Shown here: positions 34,552 to 47,962 of the stretch, in pieces
Layout of the letters: every line of letters starts with the position of its first letter
Numbering within the stretch: position 1 is the first letter of the stretch
The notes under the pieces: generated by a model
What the model was told of the DNA's origin: nothing
The model's input: only the letters and a program-made list of their open reading frames with translations
Databases searched by the model: none
NCBI GenBank assembly: GCA_036873135.1
Contig: JAPTYO010000007.1
Coordinates: 8,042,763 to 8,106,762, forward strand
Direction of reading: 5' to 3'
DNA: 64,000 nt
Source: Clarkia xantiana subsp. parviflora
Lineage: Eukaryota > Streptophyta > Magnoliopsida > Myrtales > Onagraceae
Program-made: the position numbers and the translations under genes

Positions 34552-36492
34552 AGGGATGCTTGATCGGAGGACGAAATGGAGGCGGTCGTCTGGCTAGGGA
34601 TAGTGGCTTATGCGCTTTGAAGCTGGTGCTAAAGAAGACTCGGCGAGAGTATTGTGAGAGGGACGGAACCGTTAGAGCCGTTACAGTGAGACCATATTTC
34701 ACGCGCCTCCTTGGAGCACCGGTAAGTCTCTATTATACCCACAAACTTTGCTTAAAGTTAAAAGTTTGGGGTAATTTATGTAATTTTCAGGGCCTATCAA
34801 ACTTATAACAATTTTTTCCTCAATTGACAATCTGACATTTGTCAAATATAAAATGTAAACAAATTTAACGTAATTACATATGTAACTATCGGGTCACTTT
34901 GAAAGAGCATCAAACTCGCCACGTTAATATGCCACACCATCTTCTCACCGTGTGTGACAATGGTTATATATGTAATTATATTAATATGTAATATTTGTAT
35001 TTTGCAAGTGTCAGATACTTTAAAATAAAAAATAAACCAACTTATCATAGTAAGCTATGGTGGTATAACATCCGAACTTCGGTGGTAAATTAACAATTTA
35101 CCCTAGTTTATAATTGGTAACACTTTAGGGCAGTGTTGATATTCATTTTTACATTTCTAATTATATTTCAGTAAACTAATTTGACTATTATCAAATTCAC
35201 ATAACAGATATATGATGTAGATTTTAGTAGGGTCATTATATTTTTAATTATGTGGTTGACCCGCGCGTTGCGCGATAAGTAACGTGTTTATATTATTGTT
35301 AAAATATTACAAAAATTTGATATTGATTATTAATTTGATTCGTCCTTTTTTATTTAAAACAATTTATTCAATGCAAATGAAATAATATTACATATTTAAG
35401 GTGTATATATAAACTTATATACTCATATCTTTATGTGTGTGAAAAGTTATATTTGTTAATTATAGATTTACGCATATGATATTTTGATTTTTTTGGTATT
35501 CCCATTAGAAACCATCAAAATAAATAAATGCTTACTGAATATTACTTTTAGGTATATTTTTTTAATCATAGTATCTAAAAAATTATAGGTCAATCATAAA
35601 TTAAACTAAACTAAACCTTATATATTTTAGTTTTTTTTTTGTTTAATTTCATTTATTTATAGTTTAAATAGTATTTTCATACGAATTGTTAATATTTTGA
35701 TCTAGTATCTATTATTATTTTTAACATATTTTACGTGTTTATTTTATTTATAATTATGTAGTGCTTGTATTCACTAAAAATATACCAAATATTCCTTATA
35801 TACTGTGATTGGTTTATTCAACCATTTATTAGTTTAAATGGTATTTCATAAAAAAATTTAATATTTGTATCTTATCGTATTATTTGCATATTTTCCTACG
35901 TTTTTATTTTTTTATTTAATATATATTTATTAATTAGTATCATTCAAATCTAAAAATTATTTCAATATTAAATTAGTAGTAAAAAATGAAGCATAATTAA
36001 ATCTTATATGGATTATTTATATTTTTTGTGGATTATTAATAATGAAATAATGTTATGTAACTTGCAAAAATAATGTAACTCTTTTCAAGATTGTATAATG
36101 AGCTTTGAAGTCATTTTAAAGTGTCCGCGTAAGCACAAATATGATGTCACGTAAGTATATACAACATATAAACTAGCTGTTCCAATAGGGTTCAATACCT
36201 TTTTTTTTTTTTTATTTTACTCTCTTATTAAAATACATCAAAATTATATTATATATAGATTTTTTAAATTTTTAATTACAATAAAGTGCGTGATTTTTCT
36301 TCAAAGAGCTGTTATTTACGTAGAATAGAAGGCCTCGAATCACCACAACATAACTGGCGCCGAAAATATCTAACTACACCCTATCATTTCCAAACAATAT
36401 AAACAGGTGTCCATTTTGTATCAGACACCTTACAGAAGTAGCAGAAGACTGATACTCTCTCAAACAAATCGCAGAAGAAGAAGAAGAAGAAG
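34552..36492. other. Shared upstream region of MBD and OEP16 genes
   Basis: The MBD-like and OEP16 genes are transcribed away from each other, so both promoters should lie here. The DNA is AT-rich. A degenerate Helitron-like terminus may lie near 35253-35280 (CCGCGCGTTGCGCG). A polypurine GAAGAAGAAGAAG leader precedes the OEP16 start. No further gene was recognised. Confidence 0.5.
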
Positions 36493-38084
36493 ATGCCGTC
36501 TAGCAGGTTCTCCGGTTCCCTCTCCTCTCCGAGCCTCGACGTGGCCATTGACATGGGCAACCCCTTTCTCAATGTCGCCGTTGACGGTTTCCTCAAGATC
36601 GGCACCGTAAGACCTCGATTTCGCCGATCTTCTTCTCATTCTAATTTTTGATTCAAATCCAATTGCGCTTGCCCTAATTTAATCTTCAGGTCGCCGCCAC
36701 CAGATCCGCCGCGGAGGAATTCTACCACGTTGTCAAGAGAGGTCCTCTCCTTCTGCTCCGATGAACATCGTAGTAGTTAGATCTAATCTTACGATTTAGA
36801 CTGAATTGGAATCGATCCTGTTTGTAGGTAGTATTTCTAGCCAGAAGGCTGAGCATTCGGTAAGTAAGTTCTATTGAATTGGTTTGATCCTTCGCGAATT
36901 TCATTATTGCTATTTCTTGATTTCTTGAATAAATGAAATGCAGTTGAAGAAGATGTGCAAGGAAGGTTTTTACTGGGGTGAGTGAATCAAAGAGCAACAT
37001 AAACTGTAATAAACGTAGTAACTCAATAATTTATTAAGGAAGATTAACTTATATAACTGGAAACAATAATGCCTTCACCTTGCACTTAATTGGTTGGGTT
37101 CAGGAAGTGTTGGTGGAATCTACGCCGGAATGGACTATGGTGTAGAAAGGGTTCGTGGCAAAAGAGATTGGGTACGATTATTCATTTCGTTTTCCTTTTT
37201 ATTTGTTGCGTAGCATTAATTATTAATGGCTATAAATGGGTTTTTAATATAACATATTTGACAAAAATTGATTTTAGATGCAATACGTTTGTAATTTGTA
37301 CACTTTTGGTGCATCTGTTAGTTTACTGTTAGATGATATGCGTGTTGCACGTGATTAGCTCTCTGATTTTTTATTTTGTTCAATTAAGTCCCTCAATTTT
37401 GATTTTTTACAATTTAGTCTCTAAACAAGATGTCTAAATTGACCTAGTCATGGTTTGGATACTGACGGTCAATTTTGTACATACGGTCCGATTGAGAATA
37501 TTTAAAATCTAAAATTGTAAAAATAAAAAATTTAGGATATAAATTGAGAGACTAAATTGAAAAAAAAAATGAGGACTAATCACATGCAAAACACATGACA
37601 ATTAACGATCAACTAATAGATGCACTAAAAATGTTCAATTTATAAACATATTGCATTAAAAAAAAATGGAAATTATTGAGAATCTGTACAAAATTACTCT
37701 TTAACCCAATTATTCATCAGTTAATATGTCTTTCCGTTATTATTATTTTAACATGATATCAGATAGTTGGATTTGTATCCCATTGTTGAACATCACTTGC
37801 CATACTTGTCCGGGTGGGTTTGAAAAAATTAATCACAACCTGCTCAAATTAGAAAAATCGACGCATTAGTTACTCATTTTAATTAATTGACTCCACCCAA
37901 TACAAAATTTAACATTATTATTAATATGTTTAAATAAATGCAGAAGAATGCTATGATTGGGGGTGCTTTGACTGGGCTACTGGTATCTGCAGCAACCAAC
38001 AACAAGAAAGACAAGATCGTGATAGACACCATCACCGGCGGCGCCATTGCCACCGCCTCTAAGTTCCTCAACTACCTTACTTGA
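36493..38084 (+). CDS. OEP16: Outer envelope pore protein OEP16, plastid channel
   Basis: A 146-residue channel of the plastid outer envelope, a member of the Tim17/Tim22/PRAT family selective for amino acids and amines. Exons: 36493-36606, 36690-36741, 36828-36859, 36944-36977, 37104-37171, 37944-38084, with GT-AG introns and consistent phases. The protein begins MPSSRFSGSLSSPSLDVAID, continues MGNPFLNVAVDGFLKIGTVA, and has the PRAT-like GSVGGIYAGMDYGVERVRG and DWKNAMIGGALTGLL blocks; it ends ATASKFLNYLT. Length equals that of pea and Arabidopsis OEP16-1, to which it is closest as far as I can judge. Four hydrophobic helices are expected. Intron 5 (772 bp) carries an inverted-repeat element at about 37300-37640. 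Confidence 0.94.
37300..37645. mobile_element. Inverted-repeat element in OEP16 intron 5
   Basis: Left sequence TTTTGGTGCATCTGTTAGTT is mirrored by the complement of the right sequence around AACTAATAGATGCACTAAAA. The arms also share CAATTAAGTCCCTCAATTTT-type words. The insertion lies wholly within an intron. A related element is in intron 2 of the TRM-like gene. No clear target duplication was found, so ends are approximate. Confidence 0.6.
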
Positions 38085-38457
38085 TCAGTTAACTAATTAT
38101 GTATGCTTTTTTCTTCCTCCTTAATTTGCATTGGCACCTCTTAGAGACCAACTGATAATTGCCTCATGGTTCATTCATTGAGGCCATCTTCTTTAATGTT
38201 AATCAATGCATTGACATTTGAAATATATATTTAGAAGGAGATATTCATTTCACTGTAATTGAAATTGAGCCATGAAGTGAACAACAAACATCTCCCAAGA
38301 CACACACGAACAGAACAGACACTGACCAAACCGATTGATTATGGGATCTCCAGATATCAATCGAGGCAGCGGTTTTTATTCACTATATAGTTATAACATA
38401 GGATAGGAACTAAAAACACAACACGACACAACAGTTATTTTGGGTATTGGAAGTTGT

Positions 38458-39065
38458 TTAGCACTTGCAGTTAGTGCAGGAGCAGTTGGAGCCACACTTG
38501 CATCCATTCTCAGCTCCAAAGCTCATCTCTGCAGCCTCCTCAAAGCCAGCACTAGTGAAACAAAGCTTTCCATCAATATAAAATTACGAAAAATTATCGT
38601 GTAAACAAGTGTCTTTTGGTTTAAACATCAAGTTTACACAAAAATTGCATGTATAGTTAAATATGGACAACTTAATTCATATCGTAAATACGATGAGAAA
38701 CTTACGTCTTAACTTGGGTGAACCCGACAATGACGGTCTCGGAGGAACCGAGGTCTGGGTACATTCCGCATCTGCAAGTATACATTCATTCAGAAGACAT
38801 GTAAAATACAAAAACATGAGAGAATTTTGCTAATTGAAGCTTGCGGGCAAGTATTTTTATATTATCATCGGAGTTTGTTTGATTATGTCATTGTAACATT
38901 CTCACGACAACAATGTGCATATATATGTAGTTATACTATAGTGTTTAAACCTGACATAAGGAAGTTAATGTTAATTAAAGGATGGTTGTATAAGTAATAC
39001 CCGTTGCAGCCTTTGGTGCACTGGCAGCTAGAGCCGCAGCCACAGCTTCCTCCGCAGCAAGACAT
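38458..39065 (-). CDS. Type-2 metallothionein
   Basis: Cytosolic cysteine-rich metal-binding protein of 74 residues that chelates Cu and Zn and buffers metals. Exons: 39065-39001, 38771-38706, 38551-38458, with GT-AG introns. The N-terminal domain has eight cysteines ([16 protein letters not shown], then KGCNGCGMYPDL), including the CC pair that defines type 2. A cysteine-free linker of about 40 residues follows, and the C-terminal domain has six cysteines ([14 protein letters not shown]). A TATA box lies about 100 bases upstream. Such genes are usually strongly expressed. The second intron position within the linker is visible; the linker is shorter and less Thr-rich than in many type-2 proteins. 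Confidence 0.95.
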
Positions 39066-39165
39066 GATTTTTCTTAGATGTAGAAGGAAGAGGCTTAGTG
39101 TTGTACGTAGTTACTGATGAAGACGAAAGTGTTTGGATGAGTTCTAAGAAACGGGACGCCGAGTC

Positions 39166-39174
39166 CTTTATATA
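39166..39174 (-). promoter_or_regulatory. TATA box of the metallothionein gene
   Basis: TATATAAAG on the minus strand, about 100 bases upstream of the ATG at 39065, embedded in locally GC-rich DNA. Transcription would start near 39135-39140, leaving a leader of about 70 bases. Confidence 0.6.
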
Positions 39175-40673
39175 CTGTTGGTGTGGGAGTTCAAGGTAGA
39201 TGGTGACCGAACACGTGGTGAAATCCTGTTGAGTTATGAGTCGCTGTACAAAGTTGTATTTTCCCATGTAAACTCAACCTCCTTGTGAGCATTTCCTACT
39301 TGTTGTCATGTGTTCTTGTATTCGATCGGTTAATCTCTTACCATATGGTTCGAAAATTGAATACAAAAAGGGTAATACGAAAATGTTAACTAAAATAAAG
39401 TCGAGTTTATTTTATTTTTATTTTTTAATAGTTAGATTAGTAGAAAAAATGAACCAAATTTTAAGAGATAGAAACATATTTTTTTAACACATATTTCAGT
39501 AAACATGATCTAACGATTGAGAAATTAAGTTTAAATAAAATAAATTTATTTTAAAAAAAAAAATTACTAAATGTGTTAATCATTTTCAAAAGGATTCTAA
39601 TATTTCTTATAAATTACAAGACGAGATATTCTCAGTTACACTTATGATAAATCTCAATCAGTCACTTATGATATTAATATTTCAATGCATTATTTAGTGA
39701 AATGCTTCTGAAATAATTTTAGTCCCAAACTCTGTATGTATCACAAAATAATATGATTAGACAACTTGTGACTGACAGATTGTTAATACTAGAGTAAAAT
39801 TAAGCGAAAATTATCAGTTACACTTTTATCTTACGAATTAATTAAAATTTACCCTGGTTGATTGGCTAAGGCTAGATAAACTAATTTGTTACATCAATGA
39901 TAAACATAAAACAGTAACATAGACTAAATCCAAGATAAGGTTGTTAAGATCATTCATAAGGCAAGCTTCATGCGTCATGCCATCCCTTTAACAACACAAG
40001 TTCCTGAAGTCAATTAGGGGATTACACAAGCTAAGGATTTCTTTACTCTAGTAAATAAGAATACGTAAACTCTGTTGTCAATTTCAATTTCTCACACTCC
40101 TACGAAACCAAAGTTTAAACAACTACAAGATCAAAAGAATACAAGCACCGCCGATGGTGGTGAGAAATTCGAAGGGCCCCAATCGAGCATCCTCCCCTAA
40201 TGGTGGACATCACTTTTATACATAAAGGGTAGCTAGTTATTATATTCTATTCGTCAACTGTGGAGCTTTGAGCTCCACTATCAGTGAATCTCATTATCTA
40301 TACGTCTTAAATTGACTACTTTTGTTACAGAATAATTTTTATCCAAATATTTCTGAAACCAAATGGCCGAGACAGAACAAAAAAACAACGAATTTGCAAT
40401 CTTTCAGTTCTAGTTAACTTGAGAATTGGATTCAAATTGAAACACGGCAACAGATTCCCAGAATAAACAGATTCTCAACAATGCATCAAGATCAAATCAA
40501 TGAACCGCAAGAAATTTTCAATATTTCATTTCTAATTCCAATAAGAACAAATCACATAGTGAAACCCAGAAACACTTCCGCAAAATAAAACATTCTGACC
40601 TAGAATGCTTAGCAAGATGTACACAAAATTCTACGAAATTTCAAACTAGAAGAGATCCAGATCCGTACAGTTT
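39175..40673. other. Intergenic region
   Basis: AT-rich sequence between the metallothionein promoter and the histone H3 3' end. No additional gene was recognised. The last hundred bases probably contain the histone 3' UTR. Confidence 0.5.
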
Positions 40674-41120
<447 letters not shown>

Positions 41121-41177
41121 TTACTTGAGGTGATTCAGTATTTCAATTGCAGAAGCAGTGGTGGATTGAAATTTGGT

Positions 41178-41223
41178 ATTGGCGCATTATGTAGATATCA
41201 GATATTGAACGGTGAGCGGGAAT
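41178..41223. promoter_or_regulatory. Two E2F-like motifs upstream of histone H3
   Basis: ATTGGCGC at 41178-41185 and, on the minus strand, ATTCCCGC at 41216-41223 both fit the E2F consensus WTTSSCSS. They lie 95-140 bases upstream of the H3 start, a position consistent with S-phase control. The motifs are short, so the assignment is tentative. Confidence 0.4.
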
Positions 41224-42035
41224 TTTGAAATTTTAGCGTCGATTTGTTGGGAAATGGAAGGTTTACGACCCTCCGATTTGAAATAACCAACGATCTAGAT
41301 TTGGTTGTGCTAGCTATCCATGTGAGTTTGTTGAGGGAGTTTTGCACCGTTAGATTATATATGGAACAGATTAACGTCTTAGAATTGCTGCTTATTTTGG
41401 CTATCCTGCACTCTCTTGGTTCAACCAATCATTGTTTGTTTTCTGAGTACCCTAAAATAGCAACTTAAAAACTATTTTCAAACAAACCTCATTCTAAAAT
41501 TATTTATCATTCCAATTTCCAACCCAAATCTATTATTATTATATTAATATATATAATAATAAGAAAACAAAAATTAGACACGAAGCATGATACTGATTTC
41601 GAATTTAGTGTTTCGTCACATTCCGACACAAAAATACCAATGCCACATTAGTTTGAAAATTTTACACCACTTGCCATTGTGAGAGGTTGGAATGTTGGAA
41701 AAGTCAAAGGATATTTATGAAGAATAAAAATTTCAAATTAATTAGACACAATGCTAGTTTTCAATTATTTTTTTAAATTATGTATGAATGAATATTTTAT
41801 ATAAATATACTTATTTATGTTTTTCATACTTCTATGAATGCTTATTATTGGTTGGATTTTTTTTATGTCATGGTAATGGTATATCATTATTACGAAGCAA
41901 TTATACTTATATACACCATTGTATAATTATAAATTTCTAATAACAATGCTAAAACAATTTAGCCTATATCCTCCGCTGCAAATAACATTTCAATTTCTTA
42001 CCTAAGTTTCTCACTTTATATAATTTAATTTATTG
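41224..42035. other. Intergenic region upstream of H3 and downstream of TRM-like gene
   Basis: AT-rich sequence with no recognised gene or element. The small open frames on both strands at 41198-41468 overlap the H3 upstream region and lack similarity. Confidence 0.5.
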
Positions 42036-44683
42036 TCAATGGAGGCCATCTATTAGCTCATCCACAAGTTCATTCAAGATCAAGTCTTCTAGCACAAGTG
42101 CCACACACTCATTGTCCAACCCACAAGGGTTCACCCAACCATCTTGTCTCGCCATGTCTCGAGCCACGATGTTGTCTAGTGACACGTCGAGTTCGGGTTT
42201 CATGTCTTTGTAGAATTTCACTATTCTCCACACTTCATCGATAACATGTTTTCCCTTTGTAACGGGTCGGGTATGAGGATTGAATGATAACGGTATCGGG
42301 AAATAAGAGTGAGATCTATCGGAAATATCAAGTAGCGCTTCGTTAGTCAGATCGAAGATTAGTTCTTGATCTTCTGACACCTCCAGTTCATCGTACGATG
42401 TTGCGTTACGAGGTGGTTGAGTCGAGTCCCATGTCGGAATCAATTCGTTTTCGTAATAACCCGAGGAATTGAGTATTTTTCGTACGAATTTGAAGTCGGG
42501 ATCGTCTTCTTTCCATGGCTCGTCTCGAGTTTTGATGAGATTGTCGAAGCTTGTAGTGACCCTAGTTATTGAATCTGCACTCATAGGACATACCCATCAA
42601 ACAACCTTTAAGGATTTATGAAATTACTATTATGCATTATTTTCGTAACAAATGACCATAGTTGGTTTTTTGTGCATCATTTTTTTTTTTTTTAGATTTT
42701 TGGTGTAGTATATTTAAAATTTGTAGATTTTTAGTGCATTTATTAGTTTATCATTAGTTTTAAATGTTATGTATCACGTAACTTAAACTTACCATTTAAT
42801 TTTAGGGTTTATTCAATTTAGTCCTTAAATGTACATTCCTGACATTTTTTTAATAAATAAATAAGTCTCTAAACAATTTCAATCTATGTCAAAATTGACC
42901 ACGCCATGGTCTGACGCATGACTGGATCAGACCTTGGTCAGCGTCACCCAGGTCCGGAGACCTTACCCAGTCATGAATCGGACCATGGCTTGGTCAATAG
43001 GACTTAGGGTCTGATTGATATTGTTTAGGAACTAAATTATAAAAATAAAAAAGTTGGAGATATAAATTAATGGACTAAACTGAAAAAAAAATAATAACGA
43101 TTAACTATGATTAAAAAGTCTGCAAAATATAGACGTATTACAACAAAATCTACAAAAACAAATCAAAAGTCAGTTTTGATCAAACATTTTGGAAAAAAAA
43201 AATATTTATTTAACCATTTATTGTATTGTAAAAAATTGTAGATCAATGGAGTAATGTTGGTACCTTGCAAGGGTGAAAAAGGAAGCAGAACAGAATCAGG
43301 ACTTGTTGGTTGCAGCTCGCCCATGGGTTTTGATGAAATTTCTTCTGTATTTCTTGCCTCAACAACACAATGATCACCAATTGAATCACATTCGCCCTCA
43401 TTTCCGCCTCCAATTGACGGTGATTCTGATTTTAGATAGATATCGATTTCACTTCCATATAATGAATCCTCCACATAATCAATTATTGAATCATCTTCCA
43501 TGAACTCTTCTTCTTCATCTACCATTTCCACACAATGTGAATCTTTAGACACCGTTTTAGTCAAAGATCCCGATCGGAGATTCTCCTGCCTCGACTGGAG
43601 ATTCTCTTGCGATTCCTCGGCCAAGATCGAATTAACTGCCTCATAATTAGGCAAAGAGAGCCTCCTTCCCAAAGATTTTTTCACAACCTTACTCTCTTCA
43701 GCATCCAATTTTGAGGCTTCCTTTCCATAACTTCCCTCAAATAATCGAGTGTACTTATCGATCGACTCGTTCAAAGAAGACAACCTAGTAATCCTACTTT
43801 GCTTGGTCTTATTGATACTAACCTCTTTTATAGTATCTTCTTTTTGGGTTTCTTGGAGAGCACGTTTTATCTTATTCTTGAAGCTTTTGAATGGGTTTAT
43901 CTTCCATCCATGCTTCAAGTTCGAATCCTTCATCGTTCCACCAAATTGCACCGATTTATCACATTTTTGTGAATCGAAAGTGACGATATTTAGCTTCTCT
44001 CCTTTCGGAAACGACCAAAATTCATTCATCTTGTGATCCATCGTGCTGGATCGATATAGCTTGGTCCCCAAGGAAACGGGCTTTGGAGCGGGAAATGATT
44101 GAACTTTGCTGAATCTTCGAGGGGATCTCTCGTCGTTCAGTCTTAAGTGCGAAACGCTGTGGAAAAGGAGTATCGGGTCTGAGATTACCAAATCCTGACT
44201 TGTCTCTTCTTCATGCTCTGATTCTTCATCTACATGTTCATCTCTATTACCAAAGTTGAATGACACAGTTCTTGGAGCAACACAACCTGCATATTAATAA
44301 TAATATAATAAAAAAAATATAATCTGATAATATATCGAAAATATATTTATTTTTAGTATAACTTAATTAGCATATAATAAAATTTATTTATAAAAATATG
44401 TTTATCCCTGAATACTGCAGATCATAGTAATGATCAAGAATGCAACAAATTAAAAAAAAAAAAAAAAAAAAAAAGCAATGAACATGAATAAAATCTGGAA
44501 TTACTTACATCGGAACTTGTTTTTTCGAACATGTTTCTTGTGACGAAGCTTCTTGACATAATCCCAGTTATGGTAATCAAGAACATTAAGCATTATTCCC
44601 CGGAACCGTCCCTGCTGCTGCTGTTGATGATGATTATCCAGACGGATCTTGTAGTAATTTTTACGCTGCACTTCTTTTCCCAT
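42036..44683 (-). CDS. TRM-like (TON1-recruiting motif) DUF4378 protein
   Basis: Predicted protein of 578 residues with a C-terminal DUF4378 domain. Exons: 44683-44509, 44286-43264, 42574-42036, GT-AG introns with matching phases. It begins MGKEVQRKNYYKIR, then GRFRGIMLNVLDYHNWDYVK, resembling the N-terminus of several Arabidopsis TRM proteins. The middle exon is charged and serine-rich with acidic runs. DUF4378 in exon 3 has DEVWRIVKFYKDMKPELDV, then ARDMARQDGWVNP and EDLILNELVDELIDGL. TRM proteins recruit the TON1-TRM-PP2A complex and organise cortical microtubules; this function is inferred from domain content, and the TON1-binding M2 motif was not securely seen. Some databases label such proteins as phosphatidylinositol N-acetylglucosaminyltransferase subunit P-like. 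Intron 2 (690 bp) holds an inverted-repeat element. Confidence 0.85.
42665..43165. mobile_element. Inverted-repeat element in TRM-like intron 2
   Basis: Left words TTTGTAGATTTTTAGTGCAT and TTCAATTTAGTCCTTAAAT are mirrored on the right by complements of GTAGATTTTGTTGTAATACG and AGTTTAGTCCATTAATTTAT. A central GC-richer part contains the inverted motifs CCATGGTCTGACG and CGGACCATGG. It seems related to the element in OEP16 intron 5 (shared TTTAGTCYCTAAAC). Boundaries are approximate. Confidence 0.55.
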
Positions 44684-47209
44684 TTTTTAACTGCATGCAT
44701 GCATAAAAGAACATTCAAATTTGAACCTTCATTCAGTTTAATACATCGTCATCATCATAATTAAAGAACGTATTTTCTTCTCCATTTGAATCATTATTAT
44801 TATTACTGTACAGTAAACGGTAAAAGAGGAAATTGCCAAAGAAAGATACCAACCACTGAGCTGAACTGAAATTTACCCCAATGGAAAATCAAACCGCTAT
44901 TTAATTTTATTGGAATTAACTTTGAGTTGAGGATAGAAGAATGAATTTGCGTTATTTAATTCAATATAAACGGTAGAAATTACCGACACCACCCGACGAA
45001 AAAGGTGTCGGAGCTGAACAACAATTTAACAGACGTAACGACGGTTTGGTTTGAAATTGTTATGATGTTTCAAGGCGCTGACTTAATTTGGGATAGAATT
45101 ACCCGCCAAAAGTTCAGTTATTGGATTAGATTAGTCACCCTAAATTCTCTAGCTAGTGGATAAGATTTGACCAAGTCTAGACGTCGTCTTCTTCTTCTGA
45201 TGTTTATTTTACTGATAATATAAAAATTAATACATTCACTATTAAGTCAGCTTACAAATCACCTCACGTGGACAATAAGTTGAGCGGGGTGTTAAAATTT
45301 ATCTCCAGAGGTGGTAATATGTGAGAATAATATTTTATATGATTTAAGTTTGTATCACAAAAAATGGGACAAATCGCCTTCTTACTACACGGCTTCGAGG
45401 CCCAAAAAGTTGATACACTAATGTTAAATTTATATTTTTGGGTCAGAATGTTTGACTCGGTCCATATATACTTTTGGGCCTAAGGCTTAAAAACAAACTC
45501 CTATCCTTTTGGGCCTGTAAGCCCAACACTGCAATTTATTAATGAATTTTTAATAAATAACATTTTTAAAGTTAACCCCCAAAAATTGACTAGTTCAAAC
45601 AAAATAACCTTCACTTTGTCAGTCAGCTAATTTCTACAAAATAAATTATTATTTTAATAAACCCGGTTTTTCCATCTTTGTCCTTCGACTTTCACAATAT
45701 TAACGTTCATAATTAATCCCTTTTGATTGAGTTTCGTTACGTATGGTATTGTATTGGATATTGGCATGAGACTAGTACGAGTCTTGTACGTCCGCTATTA
45801 AAAAAAGGCGGGAAGCTTTTAAAGAAGAGTAATCAAAATGATGCAACAATAAAAAAAATTAATTATATTATATATAATAATAATCATAATAAACATAAAT
45901 GAAATACTAACAAATAAAATAAATGTGTAGAAGAGTGGGGGCAATTGGAAGCAGAATAATGGGGTGGGGTGGAGCAGACCGACAGAAGATCGCATGAGAT
46001 GCAATTATGTTAGGAGAGTGTGTTTATATTTATACTTTTATTATTAGCCATCATTCCCCCATTATCTCCATCAAATAAAATATTCCCCTCCTTTATTTAA
46101 TTAACTTAATTACTCCTCTATACCAGATTAAGTATAGTTTATAAAATATTATTATTATAAATAAAAAAATGTATGAGGTGAAAGTATGTATGGAAAAGCA
46201 ATACTCTAAAGTAAAAATATATTGTTGCATCATTAAAGTATTGGGTCCGGGGTTCATTTTGAAAATTAAGGAAGAAACCCAACATACGTGGTCCCCCCGC
46301 CGAAGGGCACTTCTTAATCATTTCGACACTGCGGTGAAACCCAAGCAATCTCTAAAAACTTCCCCTCCTCTTTTTCCTAGATAGATATATATTATTCTAA
46401 ATCTTCCCGCTAATTAATATTGATCACTCTCGATTTATTTATTCTGTAAATTTAAATACATTTCCATCGATCGATACACTATTTCAATAATAATAATAAT
46501 AATCTATATTATCATATATAATAATAAATATTACCATATATGGGTAGGAAATGTAGTTATATCTAGGTTTCCACTTGAATCACTTATTTTAAATTTGTTA
46601 GTAGTGCAATTATGATGGAATATATATTATAGGGATCTCCAATCGTACATACTTAATTTATAGTAAAAGCACATGCACCACCAATCCACTAATCCCTCTT
46701 TTATGGAATGAATATATACACACATCACATATATATAAGCATATTTTGCAAGTATCAATATACCATGTTTTACTATGTATTTATTTATATTGTATATCAT
46801 ATCGCACAACATATCATGCATGCAAATGCATAATGGTGTTTGATACATTGGATCCTTCGCCCAAGTGTTTTTTTTCAGATCCTTTCTCTCTCTCTCTCAT
46901 GATAGAGATCAACAACCCAAGTTCTAAACTCCAAACACCATCTTATGAAACATAATTATGACTAATTATTAGGCTGAGAAATATATATATATATAAAATG
47001 CGCAGATACTTTGCAATAATATATGTATCATATATATATACACAGGGGTCGCATATATATTATCTATCCATATATAGTCATAGAAATTAATTTATGAGCT
47101 TTACTAGATATGATTGATTTTTCCCCGTATAGTACTGAAAATATACTTATTTTCTTCTGAAATGTGTGTCCCATTGTATAATCTGAAAAACTAGATAATT
47201 AGATATATA
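44684..47209. other. Intergenic region
   Basis: About 2.5 kb without a recognised gene between the divergent 5' side of the TRM-like gene and the copia element. The start of this stretch probably holds the TRM-like promoter. The rest is AT-rich with several TA repeats. Open frames at 46139-46384 and 46627-46955 overlap on both strands and show no family features. Confidence 0.5.
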
Positions 47210-47962
47210 TGTTGGAAATATTGAGGGTAAATATGCAAATTTATAAAGTCCATGGACCAAAATGCAACTAATCAAATCTCGGTTACTTACAAGTAATTCC
47301 TCCAATTAACATGCAAGATATAGGCAACCGAAATTGTACGTATACTTCGACACGAAAACGAATACGTATTTTTATACTGAGGCCCGTGCTAATCACAGTC
47401 TCCTTAAGGCAATTTCGCCCCTCCCCACCCTCGGGTTATGCAAAGGGGTTTATACAAGGGGCGATCACCTCCCAGGATTCAACAGTGTCATCGAATCGTG
47501 TTATGCATGCAACACGCTCGACCGAACCGAACCCAATACCTGAACTCAAACAAATAACAGAAATGCCGACGACAACGGCTAAAAACAACTAGAAAGGTTG
47601 AACACGACATAAGTCGAAATCAACCTAAGAAGAACTCTGCAATTCGTCAACACGAAGAACAGAGGAGGAGAAAAATAACTTTGATTCCAAAAATATGGAT
47701 TCCGAAAATATTGGATACTCAACCAAAAGGAAGAGATCTCATTTTCCCATTGTGTAAAAATGTGAAGAGGAAACTCATTTATATAAGAGATGAGAAGGGG
47801 GGAGGAGAGCAATCTTTTCGATGTGGTACAAATTCATTTAACAAATTCCATTCACAAAGAAATGGGCTAAACTAAGCATTGGGCTTCAAACAAAAAAGTT
47901 GGGCTCTAAACAAAATAGTTTATTAAACAAAAGTTAATAAGAATTGGCCCATTTTTCCAACA
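47210..47962 (-). repeat. 3' LTR of the copia element
   Basis: 753 bp, beginning TG and ending CA on either strand. It matches 52931-53682 almost exactly; one of the differences is a run of six G here against five there. Open frames inside (such as 47311-47592) recur in the other LTR and are by-products of repeat identity, not genes. Confidence 0.92.

Noticed and set aside
47311..47592. A 93-codon open frame repeated at 53032-53313
   Set aside because: It lies inside both LTRs, so repetition is explained by the repeat rather than selection on a protein.
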